Source: UBA1234 sp964400015 (GTDB lineage Bacteria; Bacillota; Clostridia; TANB77; UBA1234). From it: a stretch of DNA of 24,153 nt. Made by a program: the position numbers and the translations under genes. The notes beneath the pieces were generated by a model that saw nothing but the letters and a program-made list of their open reading frames with translations, searched no databases and was not told the origin of the DNA. Of the stretch, positions 16,774-24,153 are shown in pieces (the first letter of the stretch is position 1; every line of letters starts with the position of its first letter). The DNA lies in contig CAYNRR010000019.1 of the NCBI GenBank assembly GCA_964400015.1, forward strand, positions 1-24,153, in the 5' to 3' direction.

Positions 16774-16799
16774 TTCCTCCTTCGTATTTTAATTCAATT

Positions 16800-18707
16800 T
16801 TACATTAAAGTCAGTTTATTTTCTAGTTCTTCCCATTCTTCAATTAACGCTTCAATTTCATTTGTTATGTTTGTCATATTTTCTTGTATTTCTGTTAGTT
16901 TGATATAGTCTGCACATATTTCTTCTTTTTGCATTTCAGTTTGCAATTGATTTATTTTTTCTTCCTTTTTTGAAATCAATTCTTCTATTTTCTTTATTCT
17001 ATTATTCATCTTATTTTTTTCTTTATTTATAAAATAAGAATTTACAGGTATTTTCTTTTCTTCTTTTAATGTTACTGGCAATTCAACTTCACTTGATACT
17101 TCTTTTTCTTTCTTAGCCATATACTCTTCATAAGTTCCATCAAAAAAATTAACACTATCATTTTCAAAAACTAATAATGCTGTTGCTATTTTACTTACAA
17201 AATATCTATCATGAGAAACAAATATCAAAGTGCCTTCATATTGATTTAAAATTCTTTCTAAACTTTCTTTTCCTAAGATATCCATATGGTTTGTTGGTTC
17301 GTCTAAAAGTAACAAGTTAGGACCTTTTTTAAATATTTCACATAATTTTAATCTTACTTTTTCGCCACCTGATAGTACAGATATTTCTTTAAAAACCTCT
17401 TCACCAGTAAATAAAAAAGCTGCTAAAGAACTTCTAACTTCTCTATCATTTAAAGCAGGAAATGTATCACTAAACTCATCAAAAATTGTCTTAGATGAAT
17501 TTGCAAAAGCTAATTCTTGATCAAAATATTGTTTTTCAACATTATATCCAAATTCAAAATCACCAGAAAGTGGTTCTACTTTTCCCATCAATGTTTTTAA
17601 AAATGTAGACTTTCCAATTCCGTTCGCACCAATTATTCCAAGCTTTTGTCCTTTCAATAAACTAAATGTTATTTTAGCAAGAACATCCGTATAACCAATT
17701 TCAAGGTCTTTTACATTTAATACGTTCTTGCCACTTTGTTTTTTTAAAACAAAATTAGTGTGAAACGTTCTTAAATCATATTTATTAGGTTCTTCAACTT
17801 TTACCATTCTCTCGATTTGTTTTAATTTTGAAAGTGCCATCTTCGCTTTTGTTGGTTTGTATCTAAATCTATCTGCGATAGCTGTTAATCTTTTTATCTC
17901 TTTTTGTTGAAATTCATAATCTTTTAATTGCTTTTCATAATTTATTTTCTTTTGTTCTTCGTAAGATGTATAGTTTCCAGTATAAGAAGTAATTGCAGCA
18001 TATTCAATTTCATATACTTTGTCGACAATTTTATTTAAGAACATTCTATCATGTGAAACAATAACTACAGCTCTATTATAACTCTTTAAGTAGCTTTCGA
18101 GCCATTCGATTGTTTCAATATCTAAATGGTTAGTTGGCTCATCAAGTAAAAGAATATCAGGCTTACTTATTAAAAGTTTTATAAATGCCACTCTTGTTTT
18201 TTGTCCACCAGAAAATTCACTTATTTGTTTTTTCTCATCTTCAGCAGAGAAACCAAATTTTCTAATCAAAGTTTGATATTCTTTTTTATATGTATAGCCT
18301 TCCATATACTCATATCTATCACGTGCTGAAGTATATGCTTTTATAAGTTCATCACTTGTATTTGTTTTCAGCTCTTCTTCTAATCTTTGCATCTTACCTT
18401 CGAATTCAATTAAAGGTTTATAAACTTCTAATATTTCGTCAAGCAGAGTCTTGGTTTCATCTTCAAAATCAATTTGTTTTAAATAGCCAATGGTAGGATT
18501 ACCTTGTTTATATATTCCAAATCGTTCTTCACCTATACCAGCCTCAAGCATTTCATTATTTACGATTGCTTTAAGCAAAGTGGTTTTTCCACAGCCATTT
18601 CTTCCAACTATTGCTATCTTTTCTTTTTCTTTTATTTCGATATTTATTTCTTCTAAAACTGTTTCAGCACCATATGAAACAGCACCATTTACTATTCTAT
18701 AATTCAT
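16800..18707 (-). CDS. ABC-F family ATPase (YdiF-like)
   Basis: ABC-F proteins have two ATPase domains and no membrane part. They act on the ribosome near the E site, in translation or antibiotic protection. The 635-aa product shows Walker A GRNGCGKTT (35-43) and GANGIGKST (about 360-368), signatures FSGGQKTR and LSGGEKVR (about 165 and 445), and Walker B LLLLDEPTNH twice. A charged linker (about 250-305) between the domains is the P-site tRNA-interacting region of the family. The C-terminus (about 560-630) is a Lys/Glu-rich coiled coil, as in YdiF-type proteins of Bacillus. Three bases separate it from the upstream gene and no strong ribosome binding site is visible, so translation is likely coupled. 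Housekeeping and antibiotic-resistance subgroups cannot be told apart here. Confidence 0.93.
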   Translation of the reverse strand: MNYRIVNGAVSYGAETVLEEINIEIKEKEKIAIVGRNGCGKTTLLKAIVNNEMLEAGIGEERFGIYKQGNPTIGYLKQIDFEDETKTLLDEILEVYKPLIEFEGKMQRLEEELKTNTSDELIKAYTSARDRYEYMEGYTYKKEYQTLIRKFGFSAEDEKKQISEFSGGQKTRVAFIKLLISKPDILLLDEPTNHLDIETIEWLESYLKSYNRAVVIVSHDRMFLNKIVDKVYEIEYAAITSYTGNYTSYEEQKKINYEKQLKDYEFQQKEIKRLTAIADRFRYKPTKAKMALSKLKQIERMVKVEEPNKYDLRTFHTNFVLKKQSGKNVLNVKDLEIGYTDVLAKITFSLLKGQKLGIIGANGIGKSTFLKTLMGKVEPLSGDFEFGYNVEKQYFDQELAFANSSKTIFDEFSDTFPALNDREVRSSLAAFLFTGEEVFKEISVLSGGEKVRLKLCEIFKKGPNLLLLDEPTNHMDILGKESLERILNQYEGTLIFVSHDRYFVSKIATALLVFENDSVNFFDGTYEEYMAKKEKEVSSEVELPVTLKEEKKIPVNSYFINKEKNKMNNRIKKIEELISKKEEKINQLQTEMQKEEICADYIKLTEIQENMTNITNEIEALIEEWEELENKLTLM

Positions 18708-18710
18708 AGT

Positions 18711-19214
18711 CTATTCTTTACTTAATTCTAATGACGTTGCTAATTTATTATATACCTCTTCTTTATCAGCATCACCATATGAATCCACGTACTCCTCTCT
18801 TAATACAGCTGTTATAACATTTCCATTTTTATCAATTTCAGAATATACCATAGATATATCTTCATCATCCTTCATATAATTATACATATTTTCTACCAAA
18901 GTGTCGTCGCCTGATGTAACTTCTTCTTCCAATGTAATGCTAATCAATTTTTCGTTTTCAAATTTATATATTGTTGTACTAATAAATCCTTCACTGTAAG
19001 CTTTAAGAACAATCGTATCATCTCCACTTGATAATTCATAAGAGATTGGATTTTCTTCGTCATCATTTAATGAATCTCCAGAATACAAAGAATCTCCACT
19101 AATTTCATTATTCTTATTCAATTCTTCAACTCTAGTTTTATGCACACCTAACACAATATAAATAGCAATAACTGTCAACATCAGTATTACAGTCACTTTC
19201 TCACCTTTATTCAT
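18711..19214 (-). CDS. Small membrane-anchored extracellular protein of unknown function
   Basis: The 167-aa product has one hydrophobic N-terminal segment (about 7-24) followed by an acidic, Ser/Gly/Asp-rich stretch with repeated SGD (SGDSLYSGDSL, then SGDDT twice). The rest is a compact domain of about 110 residues facing outside. No cysteine is present and I do not recognise the family. AAAGGA lies 7 nt upstream of the ATG. It is the first gene of the operon that continues with the ABC-F and AAA+/M41 genes, and 3 nt separate its stop from the ABC-F start. The link between an exported domain and two cytoplasmic ATPases is not obvious. Confidence 0.75.
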   Translation of the reverse strand: MNKGEKVTVILMLTVIAIYIVLGVHKTRVEELNKNNEISGDSLYSGDSLNDDEENPISYELSSGDDTIVLKAYSEGFISTTIYKFENEKLISITLEEEVTSGDDTLVENMYNYMKDDEDISMVYSEIDKNGNVITAVLREEYVDSYGDADKEEVYNKLATSLELSKE

Positions 19215-19245
19215 TATATCATCCTTTCTTTTAACCTCTACTATG

Positions 19246-19274
19246 ATAATACCAACTTTTTATAGATTTTACAA
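19246..19274 (-). promoter_or_regulatory. Promoter of the small protein-ABC-F-AAA+/M41 operon
   Basis: -35 TTGTAA (19269-19274) and -10 TATTAT (19246-19251) are separated by 17 nt on the minus strand, 31 nt before the first start codon. Confidence 0.55.
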
Positions 19275-19318
19275 GGTTTTATCGATATACAAATTCGACC
19301 TTTTTCCACAAAAATTTA

Positions 19319-19347
19319 TTGAAGTATTTGTCGAATAATGATAACAT
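19319..19347 (+). promoter_or_regulatory. Probable promoter of pssA-psd
   Basis: -35 TTGAAG (19319-19324) and -10 TAACAT (19342-19347) are separated by 17 nt, about 40 nt before the pssA start. It is divergent from the ABC-F operon promoter. Confidence 0.4.
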
Positions 19348-19387
19348 ATGATTGTATGATTAAACTTATCAGATAAGGAGATTTGTT

Positions 19388-20005
19388 ATGTTTATAGGTG
19401 AATATAATAAGGCTGTTGTTTTAACGTATTTAAGCGTTGTTTTTGGTGTTTTAGGCTTTTCATTTGCATTTTCAGGTAACTTTATGTACGCAATGGTTTG
19501 CTTACTTACTGCAGGTGTTTGTGACACTTTCGATGGAAAAGTAGCTAGAACTTGTGAAAGAACTGAAGACGGTAAAAGATTTGGAATCGAAATAGATTCA
19601 TTAGCAGATACTGTAAATTTTGTTGTATTGCCAATCGCAATATTTTTCAACATGGGAATGCACTCATGGTATCATGTTGTTATATATACACTTTATGCTT
19701 TAGCTGGAATTATCCGTCTAGCATATTTTAATGTTCTAGCATTTAAAGAAAAAGATTTTAAACCAATAGATTATTATACAGGGCTTCCTGTTACAACAGT
19801 TTCATTCTTTTTCCCATTTGTATACGCATTTTCAAAAATAGTACCAATGGAAATAATGAAATGGGTATTTACAGGAATGACACTTTTAATCGCTTTTTTA
19901 TTTGTGTTTAATTTCAAATTAAAAAAACCAAAGGGAAAAATAGTTTATGGCTTTTTAGGAATTGCTATTGCTATAGCAGTAGCAGTCTTATTCTTTGCTA
20001 AATAA
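19388..20005 (+). CDS. pssA: CDP-diacylglycerol-serine O-phosphatidyltransferase
   Basis: PssA is a membrane enzyme that makes phosphatidylserine from CDP-diacylglycerol and serine. The CDP-alcohol phosphotransferase signature is complete: Asp46, DG at 49-50, AR at 53-54, Gly66, Asp70 and Asp74. The AR-to-G gap is 11 residues, a little longer than the textbook spacing. Several hydrophobic segments make up the rest of the 205-aa chain, which has the usual length for the Gram-positive type. AAGGAG precedes the ATG. The next gene encodes the decarboxylase that converts its product to phosphatidylethanolamine, so this is a two-step lipid operon. Confidence 0.93.
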   Translation: MFIGEYNKAVVLTYLSVVFGVLGFSFAFSGNFMYAMVCLLTAGVCDTFDGKVARTCERTEDGKRFGIEIDSLADTVNFVVLPIAIFFNMGMHSWYHVVIYTLYALAGIIRLAYFNVLAFKEKDFKPIDYYTGLPVTTVSFFFPFVYAFSKIVPMEIMKWVFTGMTLLIAFLFVFNFKLKKPKGKIVYGFLGIAIAIAVAVLFFAK

Positions 20006-20032
20006 TAAATATTAAAATTTAAGGATAGAATT

Positions 20033-20912
20033 ATGAAAGTATATGATTATAACAAAAAAGAACTAGTTGAGCTTAAGCAATATAGTCAAAGAAGTTTAAA
20101 ATTTTTATATAAAACAATACCTGGGCGAGCATCGTTAAAAGTAGTTACTCGCCCAACTGTTGCTAAAATTTATGGGAAATATAACAACAGTAAATTTTCA
20201 AAACGAAAAATCAAAAAATTTATATTAAAACATTCTATAGACATGACTGACTATAGTGATAAAAAATTCAATTCATTCAACGATTTTTTTGCTCGTGAAA
20301 TCAAAGAAGGTAAACGTGAATTTTCAACAAATTCAGTTGACTTTTTTTCTTGTGCAGACAGCAAGTTGTCAATTTACAAGATATCACCCGAATTAACATT
20401 AAACATAAAAAATTCTACATACGATATTACAGAACTAATTCAAGATTCTGAAATAGCAAAAGAATTTCAAGGACGGACTTTGTATTGTGTATCGTCTATG
20501 TGTAAATGATTATCATAGATATTTATTCGTTGATGATGGAAAAGTAGTTAGTAGAAAAAAAATAAAAGGAGTACTTCATACTGTATGCCCTATTTCTTTT
20601 GAAAAATATAAAGTATTCACTCAAAATGCTAGAGAAGTTACTGTTTTAGAAACAAAGCATTTTGGAAAAATTATAAATATAGAAGTTGGTGCTCTTTTAG
20701 TTGGAAAAATAAAAAATCATGATGTTACAAAATTTAAACGTGGACAAGAAAAAGGTTATTTTGAATTTGGTGGTAGTACAATAATTCATCTAATTCAAAA
20801 AGATACTGTAAAAATAGATGATGATATACTAAAATATACCGATCAAAATATAGAAGTTCAAGTTAAACAAGGAACTACAATCGGCAAAAAAATATTAAAA
20901 AGAAATGGCTAA
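20033..20912 (+). pseudogene. psd: Phosphatidylserine decarboxylase, frameshifted
   Basis: The gene would encode a normal-length decarboxylase of about 293 aa that makes phosphatidylethanolamine, but the frame is broken at 20474. Reading GGA, skipping one C, then GGA continues as GLCIVYRLCVNDYHRYLFVDDG, the classic Psd sequence with its active-site His. Without the correction, translation stops at 20509. The C-terminal half keeps GGST, the self-cleavage site that generates the pyruvoyl group on Ser. AAGGA precedes the ATG, 27 nt after pssA. No slippery sequence is evident, so this is either a recent single-base insertion, a phase-variable or inactive allele, or a sequencing error; everything else looks intact. 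Confidence 0.9.
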
Positions 20913-20931
20913 GATATTATTTCTTAGCCAT
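20905..20931 (-). terminator. Hairpin spanning the 3' ends of convergent psd and patatin genes
   Basis: A perfect 10-bp stem (ATGGCTAAGA/TCTTAGCCAT) has a 7-nt loop and includes both stop codons. On the minus strand a T-rich stretch follows within the psd coding end, so it should terminate the patatin operon. Confidence 0.6.
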
Positions 20932-21774
20932 CCATTCTACCAACTTTTCAAGAACATTAGTAGCATCAAATCTTCCTAATTCATACATCTCCTGAATTTT
21001 ATTTTCATCCTTTTCTATTCTTTTCATTTTAATCGTCCTAGAAGGTCTAATGACAAAAATATCATTTTGAGAGTTAGAATCATTTTCTAAATTTATTATT
21101 TCTTCCAAAGTTTCATTATAATTTTTATATCTATTATTAAGAGCTTCTACATACTTAGGGTACTTACCATACTTTAGTTTGGCAAAACTCACTTTAGATT
21201 TCTTTTTACGATAATCAATCGGTCTTGTTAAAATAACAATATTTTTAGAATATCCAAGTTGCTTGGACTTCTTTAGTGGAATACTATCTGTAGTACCACC
21301 ATCCAAATATTTTTTACCATCATACTCTACAATCTTTGAAACATATGGCATCGCAGACGTAGCACGCAAAAGCTCCATTTGTTCAAAGACATCATTAACC
21401 TTAATATATTCAGCCTCTCCAGTTTCAACATTAGATACCGTAGCATAAAAAGGTATCTCCGAAGACTTATATGTATCATTATCAAAAATATCAAGTTTCA
21501 AGGGAACTTCATAATATGAAAAATCCTTATTTACAATATTACCTGTAGTAATCAAAGATTTAAACCCCATGTATCTTGGATCTTTCAAGAACTGTTTATT
21601 ATACCTTATAACTCTACCAGGTTGCTTTGAAAGATAATTCACACCAAAAAGAACACCTGCAGAAACACCAATAATTCCATCTACATTTATATTATTCTCC
21701 ATAAAAACATCTAGTACTCCGGCAGTATATAGGCCTCTCATCGCACCACCCTCAAGAACTAATCCAATATTCAA
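20917..21774 (-). CDS. Patatin-like phospholipase / acyl hydrolase
   Basis: This is a serine lipid acyl hydrolase of the YjjU-type patatin family. The TTG at 21774 is preferred: GAGGTGA lies 5 nt upstream inside the end of the preceding gene, and it gives the family's usual MNIGLVLEGG beginning. A GTG at 21783 is the alternative. From the TTG, the oxyanion stretch GGAMRG is at 9-14, the nucleophile motif GVSAG has Ser38, and the DGG motif has Asp158, completing the Ser-Asp dyad. At 285 aa the length is normal. There is no signal peptide, so it is probably cytosolic or membrane-peripheral. It is the last gene of the SDR-flavoprotein-patatin operon. Confidence 0.92.
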   Translation of the reverse strand: MNIGLVLEGGAMRGLYTAGVLDVFMENNINVDGIIGVSAGVLFGVNYLSKQPGRVIRYNKQFLKDPRYMGFKSLITTGNIVNKDFSYYEVPLKLDIFDNDTYKSSEIPFYATVSNVETGEAEYIKVNDVFEQMELLRATSAMPYVSKIVEYDGKKYLDGGTTDSIPLKKSKQLGYSKNIVILTRPIDYRKKKSKVSFAKLKYGKYPKYVEALNNRYKNYNETLEEIINLENDSNSQNDIFVIRPSRTIKMKRIEKDENKIQEMYELGRFDATNVLEKLVEWMAKK

Positions 21775-21775
21775 A

Positions 21776-23047
21776 CTACTCACCTCTCAATTCAATAAAT
21801 TTTTCAACAGCCTTTCGTCCAGAAGCTGAAGCCCACGCAACAGTTGCAGTTATTCCAGCCAAATCCCCAATAGCAAAAATCTTATCATCAGAAGAAACAT
21901 AATTTTCATCAACTTTTATGTAATTTTTATTAGTCAAATCCAAATGTAAATTTTCAGCTAAACTCATATCAATTTTTGATCCTACAGCCATAACAACATA
22001 ATCAGCTTTCAAAATAAAATTACTTCCTTGAAGATTTTTTAAATTATTATAAGAAACTTCACCATCATAAAAAGTTTTCATACACTCAATTTCTTTAACA
22101 CAGTCATTCCCATGAATTTCAACCAAATTCGTATTAAACAAAAATTTAACCCCATCGTTTTTAGCATCAGTATACTCCCTAATATCTGCCGGCATTTCAC
22201 TTTTACTTCTTCTATATACAATAGTAACTTCCCTTGCACCTAAACGTTTAATAGTTCTAGCAACATCGATGGCAACATTTCCACCACCAGATACAAAGAC
22301 AACTTTGTCAGTATAATCAGGATGAACACCTTGTTCCAAAAGCTCATTTCCACCAAAAACGCCATTTAATTCTTCACCCTTAATTGACATAGGCTTAGAA
22401 ACATTTGAACCAAAAGCAAGGAAAACAGCATCGAACTCCATTTTTAGGTCTTCCAAAAACAAATTCTTGCCTAATTCTCTTTTGTACTGAACAGAAATTG
22501 CTTTATCATCGCTATTAAAGCAAGTAATTTCAAGAATCTTATCTATAGCATCATCTAGCAAACCTTTATTCAATCTAAACTCCGGAATACCATGTCGCAA
22601 CAATCCACCCAACTTAGACTTTTTTTCAAACAAAGTAACACTCGCGCCATTCCTTGCCAAAAAAGCACTAGCAGTTAATCCAGCAGGTCCAGCACCTATA
22701 ACAGCAATATTCAAGCCTTGAAGTTTTGAACTAATATTTGAAAATTTCCAATCATTTTTAATAGCCAATCTTCCTAAAAAATTTTCGATCGCTCCAATAT
22801 CAATTGCTTCACCTTTAAAGCTAGCCGTACATTTACTTTTACACTGCTTATCATGAGGACAAACAATAGAAGCAACACTTGGAAAAACTGTAGTTTGAGT
22901 CAAAACATAATATGCTTCCTCAAACTTTCCATCCTTAACCAAGGAAATAATCTTAGGGATATCATTAGACAAAGGACACATATTCATACAAGGTTTATTT
23001 ACACAATTAAAACATCTATTCACTTCGCATTTAATTAAATCATCCAT
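21776..23047 (-). CDS. GltD-like FAD/Fe-S NAD(P)H oxidoreductase
   Basis: This resembles the small subunit of glutamate synthase and related NADPH-dependent flavoproteins. The ATG at 23047 follows GAGGAGA by 6 nt; a GTG 15 bases earlier lies within that ribosome binding site. In the 423-aa protein the N-terminal Fer4_20-type domain has Cys12, 15, 20 and 24 and then Cys63, 69 and 73, fit for two 4Fe-4S clusters. The FAD-binding GAGPAG is at 118-123 and the NAD(P)H-binding GGGNVAIDVAR comes later. No large GltB subunit is nearby, so a stand-alone or other-partner oxidoreductase is likely. It lies 15 nt after the SDR gene and abuts the patatin gene. Confidence 0.88.
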   Translation of the reverse strand: MDDLIKCEVNRCFNCVNKPCMNMCPLSNDIPKIISLVKDGKFEEAYYVLTQTTVFPSVASIVCPHDKQCKSKCTASFKGEAIDIGAIENFLGRLAIKNDWKFSNISSKLQGLNIAVIGAGPAGLTASAFLARNGASVTLFEKKSKLGGLLRHGIPEFRLNKGLLDDAIDKILEITCFNSDDKAISVQYKRELGKNLFLEDLKMEFDAVFLAFGSNVSKPMSIKGEELNGVFGGNELLEQGVHPDYTDKVVFVSGGGNVAIDVARTIKRLGAREVTIVYRRSKSEMPADIREYTDAKNDGVKFLFNTNLVEIHGNDCVKEIECMKTFYDGEVSYNNLKNLQGSNFILKADYVVMAVGSKIDMSLAENLHLDLTNKNYIKVDENYVSSDDKIFAIGDLAGITATVAWASASGRKAVEKFIELRGE

Positions 23048-23062
23048 AAAAAATCTCCTCAC

Positions 23063-23890
23063 TCACATTATACTATCGTTTGCTCTGATATCAGGAGTAC
23101 CATTCAACTTTTGTTGCTTCATCCAAATTTTCATAACAAGCTTATGCGGTAAAATCTTCGTCAAAAAAATCTGTGCACAATTTATAAAACCATAACACGA
23201 AACATCTTTACTCTTTTTATAAAAATCTTTTAAAGCTTTAGAAACAACATCCTTTGCTTGATACATAACAACATATTTAATAACAACCTCTTTTGAATTT
23301 TCCCTTACAGCACGATTAAAAAAATTAGTTTTAGTCCAATAAGGACATACAGCTAAAACCTTAATATTTCTATATTCAAGCTCCTTATTTAAAGCTCTAG
23401 AATACGACAACACAAAGCTTTTCGACGCAGCATATATATTTATATACGGAATAGGCTGAAAAGCAGCTGTAGAAGCAATATTTATAATTCCTGATCCCTC
23501 ACTCATATAAGAAAGTGAAAAATCAACCATTGAAACAATCGCTTTAACATTTAAATCAATCATATTAAGCTTAATACTAGTATTTAAATTTTCTTCATGC
23601 TCAAACTTTCCAAAACCTGCACAATTAACTAAAAATTTAATATTAACATTTGCATTTTCTAACTCAACTTTATACTTCATTAAATTTTCCGAAACAGATA
23701 AATCCATAGTCAAAACTTTTGAAGGCTTATTTAATTTATTAGCAACTTCTTCTAACTTATCCTTTTCTCTAGCAATTAACCAAAATTCATCGATATCTTT
23801 ATTACTAGCAAGTTGAAAAACAAATTCTCTTCCTATTCCTGAAGAAGCACCTGTAACAACTGCAATATTTTTCAAACCATTATTAGTCAT
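23063..23890 (-). CDS. Short-chain dehydrogenase/reductase (SDR)
   Basis: This is a classical SDR oxidoreductase acting with NAD(P)H. The ATG at 23890 has GGGAG 6 nt upstream; a TTG two codons earlier is less likely. The 275-aa product has the cofactor motif TGASSGIG at 13-20, the NCAGFG stretch, a catalytic Ser in IINIAST and the YAASK active-site Tyr-Lys. The C-terminal part has a hydrophobic stretch (about 235-255) that may touch membrane or lipid substrate. It heads an operon with a flavoprotein and a patatin-like hydrolase, which hints at lipid or acyl chemistry, but the substrate is not known. Confidence 0.92.
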   Translation of the reverse strand: MTNNGLKNIAVVTGASSGIGREFVFQLASNKDIDEFWLIAREKDKLEEVANKLNKPSKVLTMDLSVSENLMKYKVELENANVNIKFLVNCAGFGKFEHEENLNTSIKLNMIDLNVKAIVSMVDFSLSYMSEGSGIINIASTAAFQPIPYINIYAASKSFVLSYSRALNKELEYRNIKVLAVCPYWTKTNFFNRAVRENSKEVVIKYVVMYQAKDVVSKALKDFYKKSKDVSCYGFINCAQIFLTKILPHKLVMKIWMKQQKLNGTPDIRANDSIM

Positions 23891-23918
23891 ACACAACTCC
23901 CTTTCGTATATTATATAA

Positions 23919-23947
23919 ATTATATACCACTACTTTAATTTGCTCAA
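23919..23947 (-). promoter_or_regulatory. Promoter of the SDR-flavoprotein-patatin operon
   Basis: -35 TTGAGC (23942-23947) and a perfect -10 TATAAT (23919-23924) are separated by 17 nt on the minus strand, about 28 nt before the SDR start. Confidence 0.7.
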
Positions 23948-23977
23948 TATTGAAAAAAATATAAATATACCAAAATA

Positions 23978-24032
23978 AAAGCAGATAAAATCGAAAAAAA
24001 CTTATCAAGTTTCCTTCAGTTATATCTGCTTT
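23978..24032 (-). terminator. Structured terminator region downstream of the second 5S rRNA
   Basis: AAAGCAGATA (23978-23987) pairs with TATCTGCTTT (24023-24032). Nested inside is AAACTT-ATC-AAGTTT (23998-24012), followed on the minus strand by a T-run. The two nested hairpins could end the 5S transcript entering from the right-hand edge. Confidence 0.5.
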
Positions 24033-24091
24033 CTTTCATATCTTTTCATATATATTTTTTCGCTCTTCGCGCGTTTTTGGCATAAAAAAAA

Positions 24092-24153
24092 TCTGGCAAA
24101 AACTTATCTTCACATGGGGCATCCCCATACTATTTTCAGCTATCTCGAGCTTA
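24092..24153 (-). rRNA. rrf: 5S ribosomal RNA, partial (3' part)
   Basis: The last 62 bases match the 3' half of the 5S gene at 12125-12241 but differ at about seven positions. One compensatory pair falls in a stem around GGGGCATCCCC. The gene is cut by the window edge, so its upstream neighbours, including any 23S gene, are not visible. Confidence 0.92.

Noticed and set aside
16800..18707. Calling the ABC-F an antibiotic-resistance gene
   Set aside because: The sequence shows the family but not the subgroup; the C-terminal coiled coil fits housekeeping YdiF-type members as well.
20487..20912. The second psd segment as an independent gene starting at an internal ATG
   Set aside because: Its first residues are the middle of the Psd family sequence, no ribosome binding site precedes it, and one base change joins it to the upstream part.
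21776..23047. gltD proper, as part of glutamate synthase
   Set aside because: No gltB large subunit lies nearby and the operon partners are unrelated, so only a GltD-like label is justified.

Overview
This is a low-GC, AT-rich bacterial chromosome segment, most consistent with a Clostridia-type Firmicute, though the species cannot be told from the sequence. The reasons are purine-rich AAGGAGG-like ribosome binding sites, consensus SigA-type promoters, the der-plsY-gpsA order, a pssA-psd pair, a chagasin-like lipoprotein, and a huge secreted protein with HSY/CxxC modules followed by Ig-like repeats. Most genes lie on the minus strand. There is no stretch over 300 bases without a gene.

Layout. 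1-200: a 111-bp inverted-repeat element (MITE/REPIN-like) behind the surface-protein gene. 201-3926 (-): secreted 1,241-aa CxxC/Ig-like protein. 4070-7152 (-): der-plsY-gpsA, a housekeeping operon for ribosome assembly and phospholipid entry, with a near-consensus promoter and a strong terminator. 7321-9951 (+): a three-gene NitT/TauT/ThiXYZ-type ABC importer whose composition differs somewhat from its neighbours. 10011-11930 (-): three separately promoted genes, namely a TIM-barrel protein, a chagasin-like lipoprotein and an unrecognised 128-aa protein. 12043-12241 (-): a small RNA operon, 5S rRNA then tRNA-Asn, whose consensus promoter overlaps the 3' end of the next gene. 12253-19214 (-): a small anchored protein, an ABC-F ATPase and a very large protein combining a duplicated Cys module, a degenerate AAA-like domain, two CbxX/SpoVK-type AAA+ domains and an FtsH-type M41 peptidase. 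19388-20912 (+): pssA-psd for phosphatidylethanolamine synthesis, with psd broken by one extra base. 20917-23890 (-): an SDR, GltD-like flavoprotein and patatin operon. 24092-24153 (-): the 3' part of a second, different 5S rRNA gene, cut by the window edge.

The most unusual item is the 1,497-aa AAA+/M41 protein. It looks like an FtsH-like protease rebuilt on CbxX-type ATPase modules, with no membrane segment and with a duplicated Cys-rich N-terminal module. An 18-bp perfect palindrome sits between its Shine-Dalgarno sequence and its start codon. It follows an ABC-F (ribosome-associated) gene and directly precedes a 5S/tRNA operon. A role in translation quality control is possible, but this rests on gene order alone.

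Several lipid genes (plsY, gpsA, pssA, psd, patatin) fall in the window, but in separate operons. Start codons were moved from the longest frame to the best-placed ribosome binding site for seven genes: the surface protein, der, the permease, the TIM-barrel protein, the 128-aa protein, the GltD-like protein and the SDR. The patatin start was moved as well, to a TTG.
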